A stretch of 64,000 nucleotides of DNA from Mycobacterium sp. OTB74 (GTDB taxonomy: Bacteria > Actinomycetota > Actinomycetes > Mycobacteriales > Mycobacteriaceae): assembly GCF_029892685.1 (NCBI RefSeq), contig NZ_JARXVD010000004.1, positions 285,979 to 349,978 of the forward strand, read 5' to 3'. The notes under the pieces are model-generated. The model searched no databases. It was not told the DNA's origin and saw only the letters and a program-made list of their open reading frames with translations. Shown here piece after piece: positions 1 to 9,189 of the stretch. Every line of letters starts with the position of its first letter. Within the stretch, counting starts at the first letter, position 1. Both the position numbers and the translations under genes were made by a program.

Positions 1-312
1 GTTCGACATCGAGACGCCGGGCACCTCGACCGGGTACTGCATGGCCAGGAACAGGCCGGCACGGGCACGTTCGTCCACGCTCATGGCCAGCACGTCCTCG
101 CCGTCCAGGGTGATGGACCCGGAGGTGACGGTGTACTTGGGGTGGCCGGCGATGGCGTACGACAGCGTCGACTTGCCGGATCCGTTGGGGCCCATGACCG
201 CGTGGGTCTCGCCCGACTTCACGGTCAGGTTGACGCCCTTGAGGATCGGGATGTCGCCGCCGTCCGGTGCGGTGACCGAGACGTGCAGGTCCTTGATTTC
301 CAGTGTGGTCAT
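1..312 (-). CDS. sufC: SufC, Fe-S cluster assembly ATPase (3' end outside window)
   Basis: This is the N-terminal 104 residues of the ABC-type ATPase of the SufBCD scaffold, which builds Fe-S clusters in the cytosol. The Walker A loop GPNGSGKST is visible at residues 41-49 and is followed by the SufC-like stretch [13 protein letters not shown]. The ATG overlaps the sufD stop by 4 bases (ATGA), so translation is probably coupled to sufD. The remainder, including the ABC signature and Walker B, lies beyond base 1. The assignment is firm from the motif and the operon order sufR-sufB-sufD-sufC. Confidence 0.95.
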   Translation of the reverse strand, partial: MTTLEIKDLHVSVTAPDGGDIPILKGVNLTVKSGETHAVMGPNGSGKSTLSYAIAGHPKYTVTSGSITLDGEDVLAMSVDERARAGLFLAMQYPVEVPGVSMSN

Positions 313-1487
313 GAGTTGTTGCGTCCTTCAGTCAGTTCAAGTTCGTGTTCGATGGCAGCGGTCAGGCGGTCGCGGACTTCCGGCACAGCGATCTTCTGAA
401 TGATCTCGCCGAAGAAGCCGCGCACCACCAGGCGACGGGCCTGGTCCTCGGGGATGCCGCGGGCCTGCAGATAGAACAGCTGCTCGTCGTCGAAACGCCC
501 GGTGGCACTGGCGTGTCCGGCACCGACGATCTCGCCGGTCTCGATCTCCAGGTTGGGTACCGAGTCGGCGCGGGCGCCGTCCGTGAGCACCAGGTTGCGG
601 TTCACCTCGAAGGTGTCGGTGCCGAGGGCCTCCGCGCGGATCAGCACGTCGCCGATCCACACGGTGTGCGCATCGGGCTTGCGCGATTCCGGATCCCCTT
701 GCAGCGCACCCTTGTACAGCACGTTGGAGCGACAGTTCGGTTGCGCGTGGTCGACCAGCAGTCGCGATTCGAAGTGCTGGCCGTCGTCGGCGAAGTACAG
801 GCCCAGCATCTCGGCGTCGCCGCCGGCAGCCAGGTATCGGGTCCGCGAGGTCAGCCGCACGACGTCGCCGCCCAGGGTGACCGCGACGTGACGCAACACC
901 GCGTCCTTGCCCAGCGTCGCGTGGTGGGTGCTGACGTTGACGGCGTCATCGGCCCAGTCCGCGATGGACACCACGGTCAGCCGTGCCGCGTCACCGACGA
1001 CGAATTCGATGTTGTCGGCGTAGGTTCCGCTGCCGCTCTGGTCGATGACGACGACGGCCTCGGCGAGCTCGCCGACCCGGACCTGCAGGTGGCCGTAGGC
1101 GACGTTGCCTTCGCCGGGGCCGGCGAAGGCGATCTCGATCGGCTCGGCGACCTGAACGTCACGGCCAACTGATACCACGGTCGCCTCGGTGAACGACGAA
1201 TACGCCTGTGCGGCAACCCGGTCCGCGGGCACGCCGCCCTGGCCCAGCCGTTCGTCGTCGCGGCCGACCGTCTCGACGGTGACACCGTCTCGGGCCGAAA
1301 CCTCAACGCGCGCACTGCCGGTAGCAGCCGCGGAGCCGTCGTGCAGCCCATGCAGACGCTTCAGCGGGGTGAACCGCCAGATTTCGTCGCGGCCGCCAGG
1401 CACCTCGAACGCGTTGACGTCGAACGAGGTGAACAGCTCACCCTTATTGGCGACGATTCCTTCCGCCACCTCGGTCAAGTTGGTCAC
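309..1487 (-). CDS. sufD: SufD, Fe-S assembly scaffold subunit
   Basis: SufD pairs with SufB and SufC in the SUF scaffold complex. The translated protein is about 392 residues, begins [19 protein letters not shown] and carries the SufB/SufD core with [20 protein letters not shown] and the C-terminal [18 protein letters not shown] segment. I place the start at the GTG at 1487 because mycobacterial SufD proteins begin a few residues before the NKGELF motif. A longer in-frame reading to 1532 would overlap sufB, but its extra residues are encoded by a dispersed repeat (GGGCGAGCGAAGCGACGGG). A 31-bp spacer therefore separates sufB and sufD, unlike the ATGA overlaps at the other suf junctions. Confidence 0.93.
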   Translation of the reverse strand: MTNLTEVAEGIVANKGELFTSFDVNAFEVPGGRDEIWRFTPLKRLHGLHDGSAAATGSARVEVSARDGVTVETVGRDDERLGQGGVPADRVAAQAYSSFTEATVVSVGRDVQVAEPIEIAFAGPGEGNVAYGHLQVRVGELAEAVVVIDQSGSGTYADNIEFVVGDAARLTVVSIADWADDAVNVSTHHATLGKDAVLRHVAVTLGGDVVRLTSRTRYLAAGGDAEMLGLYFADDGQHFESRLLVDHAQPNCRSNVLYKGALQGDPESRKPDAHTVWIGDVLIRAEALGTDTFEVNRNLVLTDGARADSVPNLEIETGEIVGAGHASATGRFDDEQLFYLQARGIPEDQARRLVVRGFFGEIIQKIAVPEVRDRLTAAIEHELELTEGRNNS

Positions 1488-1518
1488 TAGATGTTTCCCG
1501 TCGCTTCGCTCGCCCAGG

Positions 1519-2946
1519 TCATCCGACTGCACCTTCCATCTGCAGCTCGATCAGCCGGTTCAGCTCGAGCGCGTATTCCATTGGCAGTTCTTTGGCGATG
1601 GGCTCGACGAAGCCGCGCACCACCATCGCCATGGCCTCGTCCTCGGTGAGGCCGCGGCTCATCAGGTAGAACATCTGGTCCTCGCTGACCTTCGACACCG
1701 TGGCCTCGTGGCCCATGGTGACGTCGTCTTCGCGAATGTCGACGTAGGGGTAGGTGTCGCTGCGGCTGATGTTGTCGACAAGCAGCGCATCGCATTTCAC
1801 GCTCGAGCGCGAGCCGTGCGAGCCCTTGTTCACCTGGATCAGGCCACGGTACGACGCGCGTCCGCCGCCGCGGGCCACCGACTTGGACACGATGTTGCTC
1901 GACGTGTTGGGCGCCAGGTGCACCATCTTGGCGCCGGTGTCCTGGTGCTGGCCTTCACCGGCGAACGCCACCGACAGCACCTCGCCCTTGGCGTGCTCGC
2001 CGGTCATCCAGACCGCCGGGTACTTCATGGTGACCTTTGAGCCGATGTTGCCGTCGATCCACTCCATGGTGGCGCCCGCCTCGGCACGGGCTCGCTTGGT
2101 GACCAGGTTGTAGACGTTGTTCGACCAGTTCTGGATGGTCGTGTAACGAACGCGCGCACCGGGTTTCACCACGATCTCGACGACGGCCGAGTGCAGCGAG
2201 TCCGACTTGTAGATCGGCGCAGTACAACCCTCGACGTAGTGCACGTAGGAGCCCTCGTCGGCGATGATCAGCGTCCGCTCGAACTGGCCCATGTTCTCGG
2301 TATTGATCCGGAAGTAGGCCTGCAGCGGGATGTCGACGTGCACGCCCGGCGGCACGTAGATGAACGAACCGCCCGACCACACGGCGGAGTTCAGCGCAGA
2401 GAACTTGTTGTCACCGGCCGGGATCACGGTACCGAAGTACTGCTTGAACAGCTCCGGGTGCTCGCGCAGGCCCGAGTCGGTGTCCAGGAAGATGACGCCC
2501 AGCGCCTCGAGGTCTTCGCGAATCTGGTGGTACACCACCTCGGACTCGTACTGCGCGGCGACGCCGGCGACCAGGCGCTGCTTCTCGGCCTCCGGAATGC
2601 CCAGGCGGTCGTAGGTGTTCTTGATGTCCTCGGGCAGTTCCTCCCAGGACGCGGCCTGCTTCTCGGTGGACCGCACGAAGTACTTGATGTTGTCGAAGTC
2701 AATGCCTTCGAGGTCGCTGCCCCACCGCGGCATGGGCTTCTTGTCGAAGATGTGCAGCGCCTTGAGCCGGAAGTCGAGCATCCACTCCGGCTCATTCTTC
2801 TTGCCCGAGATGTCCCGTACGACGGCCTCGTTCAGCCCGCGCTGAGCCGCGGCACCGGCGACATCGGAGTCCGACCAGCCGTAGTCGTAATTGCCCAGGG
2901 AGGCAATGGTCTCCTCCTGGGTCAACTGTTCCGGGGTAGTCGTCAT
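1519..2946 (-). CDS. sufB: SufB, Fe-S assembly scaffold subunit, intein-free
   Basis: SufB is the main scaffold subunit on which the SUF machinery assembles Fe-S clusters. The 475-residue protein is collinear with ordinary SufB, with [20 protein letters not shown], the [14 protein letters not shown] segment and the C-terminal [21 protein letters not shown]. tuberculosis SufB is much longer because it contains an intein; here the coding sequence runs through without interruption. The ATG overlaps the sufR stop by 4 bases (ATGA), so SufR and SufB are probably translated from one message. Confidence 0.97.
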   Translation of the reverse strand: MTTTPEQLTQEETIASLGNYDYGWSDSDVAGAAAQRGLNEAVVRDISGKKNEPEWMLDFRLKALHIFDKKPMPRWGSDLEGIDFDNIKYFVRSTEKQAASWEELPEDIKNTYDRLGIPEAEKQRLVAGVAAQYESEVVYHQIREDLEALGVIFLDTDSGLREHPELFKQYFGTVIPAGDNKFSALNSAVWSGGSFIYVPPGVHVDIPLQAYFRINTENMGQFERTLIIADEGSYVHYVEGCTAPIYKSDSLHSAVVEIVVKPGARVRYTTIQNWSNNVYNLVTKRARAEAGATMEWIDGNIGSKVTMKYPAVWMTGEHAKGEVLSVAFAGEGQHQDTGAKMVHLAPNTSSNIVSKSVARGGGRASYRGLIQVNKGSHGSRSSVKCDALLVDNISRSDTYPYVDIREDDVTMGHEATVSKVSEDQMFYLMSRGLTEDEAMAMVVRGFVEPIAKELPMEYALELNRLIELQMEGAVG

Positions 2947-3692
2947 CGCGACGCTCCTTGCTTCTCGGTTACTTCATGGGACTGTTCAGGACTGGTCGGG
3001 CCCTGCGTCGGAACGTGGGTGGTGCAGGCGCAGTCGCCGTTGACGATGGTGGCCAGCCGCTGCACATGGGTGCCTAGGACCTCGGCGAACGCTTCGCGCT
3101 CGGCATCGCAGAGTTCCGGGAACTCTTCGGCGACGTGGGATACCGGGCAGTGGTGCTGACAGATCTGCACCCCGTGGATCGGTCCGGCGACCGGATTGGT
3201 CGTAGTGGCGTAACCGGCGGCGGTGAGCGCAGCGGCCACCTGGTCAGCGGTATCGGCTATGTCGTCGGTGGCGGTGACACCGGACAGGATCGAGTCGATG
3301 CGGCGCCGGGCAAAAGTCCGGACGGCGTCGTCTCCGCCGATCTCGCGGAGTTGCCGCATAGCCGCCGCGGCCAGGTCGTCGTAAGTGTGGCCGAGCTTGG
3401 CCCGGCCCGCCGCAGTCAACCGGTAGCGCTTGGCCGGCCGCCCCCTACCGTTGTGCTGCCAGGCTGCAGCGGCACTGGATTCGGCGTCGCCGGCCTCGAT
3501 CAAGGCATCGAGGTGGCGCCGAACGCCAGCGGCGGAGATACCCAACCGCTCGCCGATCTGGCCGGCGGTGACCGCACCTTCCAGCAGCAACTGCACGATG
3601 GCCGAACGGGTGTGACCGTCCGAGACAGACGCCGCCGACGCGACCACAGTCGCGGTGTCGGTGGCTCCGAGTGCCCCGGATTCGAATTTCAC
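2943..3692 (-). CDS. sufR: SufR-type Fe-S-sensing transcriptional repressor
   Basis: This is a predicted autoregulator of the suf operon. The 249-residue protein has a winged-helix domain of ArsR/DeoR type ([20 protein letters not shown]), then a [14 protein letters not shown] wing and a C-terminal cysteine cluster at about residues 178, 182, 195, 221 and 223 (CQHHC, ELC, CAC). These are plausible cluster ligands, as in characterised SufR proteins. The start is the GTG at 3692; the ORF is open further upstream to 3851 but that part shows no family resemblance. The GTG lies inside a perfect inverted repeat, so binding there would block both transcription and initiation. Confidence 0.88.
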   Translation of the reverse strand: MKFESGALGATDTATVVASAASVSDGHTRSAIVQLLLEGAVTAGQIGERLGISAAGVRRHLDALIEAGDAESSAAAAWQHNGRGRPAKRYRLTAAGRAKLGHTYDDLAAAAMRQLREIGGDDAVRTFARRRIDSILSGVTATDDIADTADQVAAALTAAGYATTTNPVAGPIHGVQICQHHCPVSHVAEEFPELCDAEREAFAEVLGTHVQRLATIVNGDCACTTHVPTQGPTSPEQSHEVTEKQGASR

Positions 3693-3705
3693 AACACCAT
3701 TGTGA
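3689..3705. promoter_or_regulatory. Probable SufR operator
   Basis: TCACAA-CACCA-TTGTGA is a perfect inverted repeat with 6-base arms and a 5-base spacer, placed over the sufR start codon. Mycobacterial SufR is reported to bind an inverted repeat with TGTGA arms and a 5-base spacer ahead of its operon, which this matches in arm and spacing. A TAGATT element on the minus strand about 20 bases upstream could be the -10 box. Operator function is inferred. Confidence 0.65.
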
Positions 3706-3800
3706 CGGAATTCGAAAATCGAATCTAGGAAGGTCACCCTTAGCTGAGCTGAGAGGTTCAGCACAGTGCCAGTCGGCGGAAGCCCGGCCGTTAGTCTGCT

Positions 3801-5483
3801 GTGATGGCCGACCGCCTTCAGTACCTCAGCACGGCCGTTTCCCGATGGCACGCCGACGAGCTCGCTGTCGGTTCGCCGCTGAACTCCACCGAAGTCGTAT
3901 TGCTGCGGCGTACGCGCGTTTTCGGTGCAACCGGCACGGTGCTGATGGCCATCGGCGCATTGGGTGCCGGCGCTCGGCCAGTGGTGCAGGACCCGACCTT
4001 CGGCGTCCGCCTGCTCAATCTGCCGTCCCGCATCCAGACCGTGTCACTGACCATGACCACCACCGGCGCGGTCATGATGGCGCTGGCCTGGCTGATGTTG
4101 GGACGGTTCGCGCTCGGGGACCGCCGCATGTCCCGCAGTCAGCTCGATCAGACCCTGCTGCTGTGGGCGTTGCCGCTGCTGGTCGCGCCGCCCATGTACA
4201 GCAAGGACGTCTACTCCTACCTGGCACAGAGTGCGATCGCGCGAATCGGCCTGGACCCATACCGCGTCGGGCCGGCACCGGGCCTGGGGCTCGACCACGT
4301 CCTCACCCTCTCGGTGCCCAGCCTGTGGCGCGAGACCCCCGCTCCTTACGGCCCGTTGTTCCTCTGGATCGGCCGCGGCATATCCGAGCTGACCGGCGAC
4401 AACATCGTCGCAGGCGTCCTGGCGCATCGGCTGCTGGTCCTGCTCGGCGTGGCCCTGACCGTATGGGCCACCCCGAGATTGGCCCACCGGTGCGGCGTCG
4501 CCGAGGTCAGCGCGCTGTGGCTGGGCCCATGCAACCCGCTGCTGTTCATGCACCTGATCGCCGGTATCCACAACGAGGCCCCGATGCTCGGCCTGATGCT
4601 CGCCGGAACCGAGTTCGCCCTGCGCGGCGTCGATTCCAGTTGGCCACTCATCCCTCGACCGGCGCACTGGCCGCGGCACCGAGACGACTGGGCGCGCTGG
4701 TATCCGATGGCCATGCTGTTCACCGGCACCGTGCTGATCGCGATGTCCTCCCAGATCAAGCTGCCGTCATTGCTCGCCCTCGGGTTCGTCGCCATGGCGC
4801 TGGCGCGCCGCCTCGGCGGCACGGTCAAGGCCTTCTTCCGGGCCAGCGTGCCGCTGGGGGTGGTCGCGCTTGCCGTGATGGCGATCATCGGCTGGGCCAG
4901 CGGCCTGGGCTTCGGCTGGTTGTTCACTCTGGGTACCGCCAACGTGGTGCGGTCGTGGATGTCACCGCCGACGCTCATCGCGCTGGGCACCGGGCAGGTC
5001 GGCATCCTGCTGGGACTCGGCGATCACACCACCGCAGTGCTGGGCCTGACCCGTGGGATCGGCGTGCTGATCATCGCGGTGCTGGTCACCTGGTTGCTGC
5101 TGTCGGTGCTGCGCGGACGCCTGCATCCGGTCGGCGGACTCGGGGTTGCGATGGGCGCAACTGTGCTGCTGTTCCCGGTGGTGCAGCCCTGGTACCTGCT
5201 GTGGGCCATCATTCCGCTGGCCTGCTGGGCCACCCGACCCAGCTTCCGCGGCACCACCATCGTGGTTACCTTCATTGTCGGCGTGTTCGGCCCCACCGCC
5301 AACGGGGATAGATTCGCGCTGTTCCAGATCGTCGACGCCACCCTGGCCAGCACCGTCATCGTGCTTGTGCTGATCGCGCTGACCCGCAACCACTTGCCGT
5401 GGCGAGCGCTCCCCGATTCCGAGGGCAGCGCTCCCCCGGGTGCCTCTACTGCCAGGTCCGACGCTTACGCTGAGTCCCCGTGA
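3801..5483 (+). CDS. mptB: MptB-like alpha-(1->6)-mannopyranosyltransferase
   Basis: This is a polytopic membrane glycosyltransferase of the GT-C fold, predicted to build the early alpha-1,6-mannan core of lipomannan using polyprenyl-phosphomannose. The 560 residues contain many hydrophobic segments. The first extracytoplasmic loop shows MYSKDVYSYLAQ, the acidic GT-C signature region, followed by PAPYGPLFLW. The position divergent from sufR and upstream of an ABC transporter and ctaA matches the M. tuberculosis MptB locus. Translation can begin at GTG 3801 or the adjacent ATG 3804. The stop overlaps the next start (GTGA). Confidence 0.88.
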   Translation: MMADRLQYLSTAVSRWHADELAVGSPLNSTEVVLLRRTRVFGATGTVLMAIGALGAGARPVVQDPTFGVRLLNLPSRIQTVSLTMTTTGAVMMALAWLMLGRFALGDRRMSRSQLDQTLLLWALPLLVAPPMYSKDVYSYLAQSAIARIGLDPYRVGPAPGLGLDHVLTLSVPSLWRETPAPYGPLFLWIGRGISELTGDNIVAGVLAHRLLVLLGVALTVWATPRLAHRCGVAEVSALWLGPCNPLLFMHLIAGIHNEAPMLGLMLAGTEFALRGVDSSWPLIPRPAHWPRHRDDWARWYPMAMLFTGTVLIAMSSQIKLPSLLALGFVAMALARRLGGTVKAFFRASVPLGVVALAVMAIIGWASGLGFGWLFTLGTANVVRSWMSPPTLIALGTGQVGILLGLGDHTTAVLGLTRGIGVLIIAVLVTWLLLSVLRGRLHPVGGLGVAMGATVLLFPVVQPWYLLWAIIPLACWATRPSFRGTTIVVTFIVGVFGPTANGDRFALFQIVDATLASTVIVLVLIALTRNHLPWRALPDSEGSAPPGASTARSDAYAESP

Positions 5484-6448
5484 GTTCACGTCCTGATTCT
5501 GCCGACGGCTCCTCGCGCGAGCGCTCGTCGGCAGTGCCCGTGTTGCTGCGCGGCGTCAGCAAGCGCTACGGCGACACGCAGGCCGTCAACAATCTGGATC
5601 TCGAAGTACAGCGCGCCGAGGTGCTGGCCCTGCTCGGGCCCAACGGCGCCGGCAAGACCACCACCGTCGAGATGTGCGAAGGCTTCATCAAGCCCGACCA
5701 CGGCACCATCTCGGTCCTCGGCCTGGACCCGACCGCCGACAACGCCAAGCTCCGGCCGCGTATCGGCGTCATGCTGCAGGGCGGCGGCGGATATCCGGCA
5801 GCCAAGGCCGGCGAGATGCTGGACCTGGTGGCCGCCTACTCGGCCAATCCGTTGGACCCGAAGTGGCTGATGGACACCCTGGGCCTGACCGAGGCGGCCC
5901 GCACCACCTACCGGCGGTTGTCCGGCGGTCAGCAGCAGCGCCTGGCGCTGGCCTGCGCCATCGTCGGCAGGCCCGAGCTGGTGTTTCTCGACGAGCCCAC
6001 CGCAGGCATGGACGCACACGCCCGGATCGTCGTGTGGGAGCTCATCGACGCGCTGCGCCGCGACGGCGTGACCGTGGTGCTGACCACCCACCAACTGACC
6101 GAGGCCGAAGAACTGGCCGACCGGATCGTCATCATCGACCACGGTTCAGCGGTCGCCGCAGGCACCCCGGCCGACCTGATGCACAGCGGCGCCGAGAACC
6201 AACTGCGCTTCACCGCACCGCCGAAACTTGAGCTCTCGCTGCTGAAATCGGCGTTGCCCGAGGACTACCGAGTAACCGAGGCAGCCGCCGGCGAGTACCT
6301 GGTCGAGGGCCATATCGATCCGCAGGTGTTGGCCACGGTCACCGCCTGGTGTGCGCGGGTCGGGGTATTGGCCACTGATATGCGCGTCGAGCAGCGCAGC
6401 CTCGAGGACGTGTTCCTGGAACTGACCGGACGGGAGCTGCGATCGTGA
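5480..6448 (+). CDS. ABC exporter ATP-binding protein (DrrA/CcmA type)
   Basis: This 322-residue ATPase has Walker A GPNGAGKTTT, signature LSGGQQQRLALA and Walker B ELVFLDEPTAGMD, plus the C-terminal extension usual in drug- and polysaccharide-type exporters. It overlaps mptB by 4 bases (GTGA) and precedes a matching permease, so the two probably form one exporter. Substrate is unknown; the neighbourhood (mannosyltransferase and heme A synthase) offers a cell-envelope or heme-related substrate as possibilities only. Confidence 0.9.
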   Translation: MSSRPDSADGSSRERSSAVPVLLRGVSKRYGDTQAVNNLDLEVQRAEVLALLGPNGAGKTTTVEMCEGFIKPDHGTISVLGLDPTADNAKLRPRIGVMLQGGGGYPAAKAGEMLDLVAAYSANPLDPKWLMDTLGLTEAARTTYRRLSGGQQQRLALACAIVGRPELVFLDEPTAGMDAHARIVVWELIDALRRDGVTVVLTTHQLTEAEELADRIVIIDHGSAVAAGTPADLMHSGAENQLRFTAPPKLELSLLKSALPEDYRVTEAAAGEYLVEGHIDPQVLATVTAWCARVGVLATDMRVEQRSLEDVFLELTGRELRS

Positions 6449-6479
6449 CCATCCAGCGAGTAGCGCAGGCGGATCGTGC

Positions 6480-7274
6480 ATGAGTACTGAGACCAACCGG
6501 TTCGCCACCGGCACTTTTTCACCCGATCCACGGCCGGCCGCGGTACCCAAGATGCTGGCCGCGCAATACGGCCTTGAACTGAAGTTGCTGCTGCGCAACG
6601 GCGAGCAGTTGCTGCTGACCATGTTCATCCCGATCACGCTGTTGGTCGGCATGACGTTGTTGCCGCTGGGCACTTTCGGCGACAACCACGCCACGACGCG
6701 GGCGGCCACCTTCACCCCGCCGATCATGGCGCTGGCGGTGATCTCCACCGCGTTCACCGGGCAGGCCATCGCAGTGGCCTTCGATCGGCGCTACGGCGCG
6801 CTCAAACGGCTCGGCGCCACCGCACTGCCGGTGTGGGGCATCATCGCCGGCAAGGCACTCGCCGTGGTCACCACGGTCTTCCTGCAGTCAATCCTGTTGG
6901 GCGGCATCGGTTTTGCTCTCGGTTGGCGGCCGGAGATCGGCGGACTGGCGCTCGGCGCCGTGGTCATCGCGCTGGGCACCGCCGCGTTCGCCGCGCTGGG
7001 TCTGTTGCTGGGCGGCACCTTGAAGGCCGAGATCGTGCTGGCGCTGGCCAACCTGCTTTGGTTCGTGTTCGCCGCTCTTGGCGCATTGACCATCGAGCAT
7101 CACCTAGTGCCGTCGGCGCTGCGCTGGGTGGCGCGGTTGACACCGTCGGGTGCGCTGACGGAGGCACTGACCCAGGCGATGACGATGTCGTTGGACTGGT
7201 TCGGCGTGGCCGTATTGGCCGCCTGGGGCGTGCTCACTGCGCTCGGTGCGATGCGCTGGTTCCGGTTCAGCTGA
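6480..7274 (+). CDS. ABC exporter permease (ABC-2 type)
   Basis: This is a 264-residue membrane protein with about six hydrophobic segments and the ABC-2 permease layout: an N-terminal cytoplasmic part, a first span in LLLTMFIPITLLVGMTLL and a C-terminal region SGALTEALTQAMTMSL. It follows the ATPase gene by 31 bases and is presumably its membrane partner. The ATG at 6480 is preceded by a weak purine run. The orthologous M. tuberculosis gene is also an uncharacterised transporter subunit. Confidence 0.87.
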   Translation: MSTETNRFATGTFSPDPRPAAVPKMLAAQYGLELKLLLRNGEQLLLTMFIPITLLVGMTLLPLGTFGDNHATTRAATFTPPIMALAVISTAFTGQAIAVAFDRRYGALKRLGATALPVWGIIAGKALAVVTTVFLQSILLGGIGFALGWRPEIGGLALGAVVIALGTAAFAALGLLLGGTLKAEIVLALANLLWFVFAALGALTIEHHLVPSALRWVARLTPSGALTEALTQAMTMSLDWFGVAVLAAWGVLTALGAMRWFRFS

Positions 7275-7329
7275 CGTCTCGAACCGGCCCTACTACAACG
7301 TGTAGTTAGCGCTGTTCTACGATCGGGCG

Positions 7330-8283
7330 ATGGCCGACGGGTTTTTTCAGCGGATCGTCGACACGTTGCCGATGCCGAGCCTGCGGGTCCAACGTCTGAT
7401 CGCACTTGCCGTCATCCTCACCCAGGGCGGCATCTCCGTAACCGGCGCCATCGTCCGCGTCACGGCGTCCGGACTGGGCTGCCCGACCTGGCCGCAGTGC
7501 TTCCCCGGCAGTTTCGTCCCGGTTCCACATGCCGAAGTGCCGGTGGTCCACCAGGCCGTCGAGTTCACCAATCGGATGTTCACGTTCGGGGTGGTGCTGA
7601 CCGCTGTACTCGCGGTACTGGCCGTCACCCGGGCGCGGCGCCGCCGCGAGGTGCTGGTGTACGCCTGGCTGATGCCTGCCTCGACTGTTGTGCAGGCCGT
7701 GATCGGCGGCGTCACCGTGCGCACCGGCCTGCTGTGGTGGACGGTGTCGATCCATCTGCTGGTGTCCATGGCGATGGTCTGGCTGTCAGTGTTGCTGTAC
7801 GTGAAAATCGGTGAGCCAGACCAGGGTTCGTACCGCCACGTAGCGCCCGCGCCACTGCGCTGGTTCACGGCTCTCACCGCGCTGACGCTGTCCGCGGTAC
7901 TGATCACCGGCACCCTGGTCACCGGCGCCGGGCCGCACGCGGGCGACAAGAGCGCTGCCGAACCGGTCAAGCGCCTGCAGCTGCAGATCACCGACCTGGT
8001 GCATCTGCACTCGTCGCTTGTGGTGGCCTATCTGAGCTTCGTCATCGGGCTGGCTTTTGCGCTGTTCGCGGTGCGGGCACCCGGTGCCGTGCGGCTACGG
8101 CTCGGAGTGCTGGCCGCCCTGGTCTGCGCCCAGGGTGCGGTCGGAGCCGTCCAGTTCTACACCGGCGTGCCAGCGGTCCTGGTCGCCATCCACGTCGCCG
8201 GAGCCGCCGCCTGTACTGCAGCCACGGCAGCGCTATGGGCTTCGATGCGAGAACGGTCCGAGGCCGAGCCGGTCCAGGGCTGA
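7330..8283 (+). CDS. ctaA: CtaA-type heme A synthase (COX15 family)
   Basis: The enzyme oxidises heme O to heme A for cytochrome aa3 oxidase. The 317-residue membrane protein has the CtaA features TASGLGCPTWPQCFPG with a cysteine pair in the first periplasmic loop, VHQAVEFTNRM with a heme-ligand histidine, and HLHSSLVVAYL and IHVAGAAACT later. Two four-helix halves are evident. ctaB, which makes heme O, lies 2 kb away, so both steps of heme A synthesis are in this window. The 3' end overlaps the convergent ATP-grasp gene by 51 bases. Confidence 0.92.
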   Translation: MADGFFQRIVDTLPMPSLRVQRLIALAVILTQGGISVTGAIVRVTASGLGCPTWPQCFPGSFVPVPHAEVPVVHQAVEFTNRMFTFGVVLTAVLAVLAVTRARRRREVLVYAWLMPASTVVQAVIGGVTVRTGLLWWTVSIHLLVSMAMVWLSVLLYVKIGEPDQGSYRHVAPAPLRWFTALTALTLSAVLITGTLVTGAGPHAGDKSAAEPVKRLQLQITDLVHLHSSLVVAYLSFVIGLAFALFAVRAPGAVRLRLGVLAALVCAQGAVGAVQFYTGVPAVLVAIHVAGAAACTAATAALWASMRERSEAEPVQG

Positions 8284-9171
8284 CTGCACGCCGAGCGCGA
8301 ACTGCCGCTGCGCCACAACACGTTCGGCGTCGCCCAGTTGACGCCAACCCAGCCCCGGCTCAACCAGTTCCAGTTCCAACAGTCGCGGATCGTGACGGTC
8401 CCCGATGACGTCCACCCGGGCGTACAGGAACTCCGACTCGTCGATTCCGAGGTGTGCGGCCGCGGCGGCCAGCGCCGCGTATCCGACGTCCCACAATTCG
8501 AAATCCGGTTCGGCAGGCTGCAATTGCTCGGCGGCAAAGGTTCCGGACTCGTCCAGCTCGGGTGTTGCGCCGGGCGGCGGCAGCATGGGCTCCTTGGTGA
8601 ATGCGTGCGACTGTTTGCCGGACAGGAAGACCAACGCTTTCTCCCCCGCCTCGATCCGCGCGTCATACGGCTGAATCAGCGCGGTACGACCGGCCGCTTG
8701 CAACGCCGCAGCGTGGGCCCGGGCCGCCTCTGCATGGGTGAATCGTTGGGCGCCAAGCGAACCCGCGCCGACTGCGGGCTTGACCACCACCTCACCGGCC
8801 GGCACCACCACCTGAGTCCCCGGAGCGAAGAAACTGCTCGGCACGATCGGCACACCGGCAGCCGCCAGATCGGCCAGATACCGCTTGTCGGAGTTCCACG
8901 CGACCACGTTCGGCGCATTCAGCAGGTTCCGCACCTTGGTGGTCCAGGCCAGGAACTCGTCGTGACGCTCGGTGTAGTCCCAGGTGGCCCGCAAAATAAC
9001 CAGGTCCGCATCCAAGGTCCCCGGGTCGTCCCACGACATCCAGCGGGCGTGCAGACCGCGGTCACGCAATGCGGCGACCAGTCCCGCATCGTCACCGTCG
9101 CCGTCGACCAAAGCTCGGCAACCTGCGAAAACGATACGGGGATGGCGGATGTCGGGCCGGGCGAGTTTCAC
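8233..9171 (-). CDS. ATP-grasp domain protein of unknown substrate
   Basis: This 312-residue protein has the ATP-grasp fold seen in RimK and glutathione-synthetase-like ligases. VVVKPAVGAGSLGAQRF supplies the phosphate-binding lysine and glycine loop, LIQPYDARIEAGEKALVFL the adenine-binding strand, and DPRLLELELVEPGLGWR the metal-binding acidic residues. Such enzymes join a carboxylate to an amine or thiol through an acyl phosphate. It starts at GTG 9171 and is divergent from qor with an 18-bp gap. The substrate cannot be told from the sequence. Confidence 0.82.
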   Translation of the reverse strand: MKLARPDIRHPRIVFAGCRALVDGDGDDAGLVAALRDRGLHARWMSWDDPGTLDADLVILRATWDYTERHDEFLAWTTKVRNLLNAPNVVAWNSDKRYLADLAAAGVPIVPSSFFAPGTQVVVPAGEVVVKPAVGAGSLGAQRFTHAEAARAHAAALQAAGRTALIQPYDARIEAGEKALVFLSGKQSHAFTKEPMLPPPGATPELDESGTFAAEQLQPAEPDFELWDVGYAALAAAAAHLGIDESEFLYARVDVIGDRHDPRLLELELVEPGLGWRQLGDAERVVAQRQFALGVQSALDRLGLGPFSHRSP

Positions 9172-9189
9172 ATTGGAATGATAGGCGGC

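Noticed and set aside
2191..3159. A 322-residue plus-strand frame across sufB and sufR
   Set aside because: It is antisense to two well-supported genes and has no ribosome site or motif.
3671..5311. A 546-residue open frame on plus overlapping mptB
   Set aside because: It is a phase shadow of mptB: Arg/Pro-rich, no family segments, caused by high third-position GC.
8338..9189. A long N-terminal extension of qor (608 residues in all)
   Set aside because: It is antisense to the ATP-grasp gene, and the quinone reductase family begins at MYAIEI.
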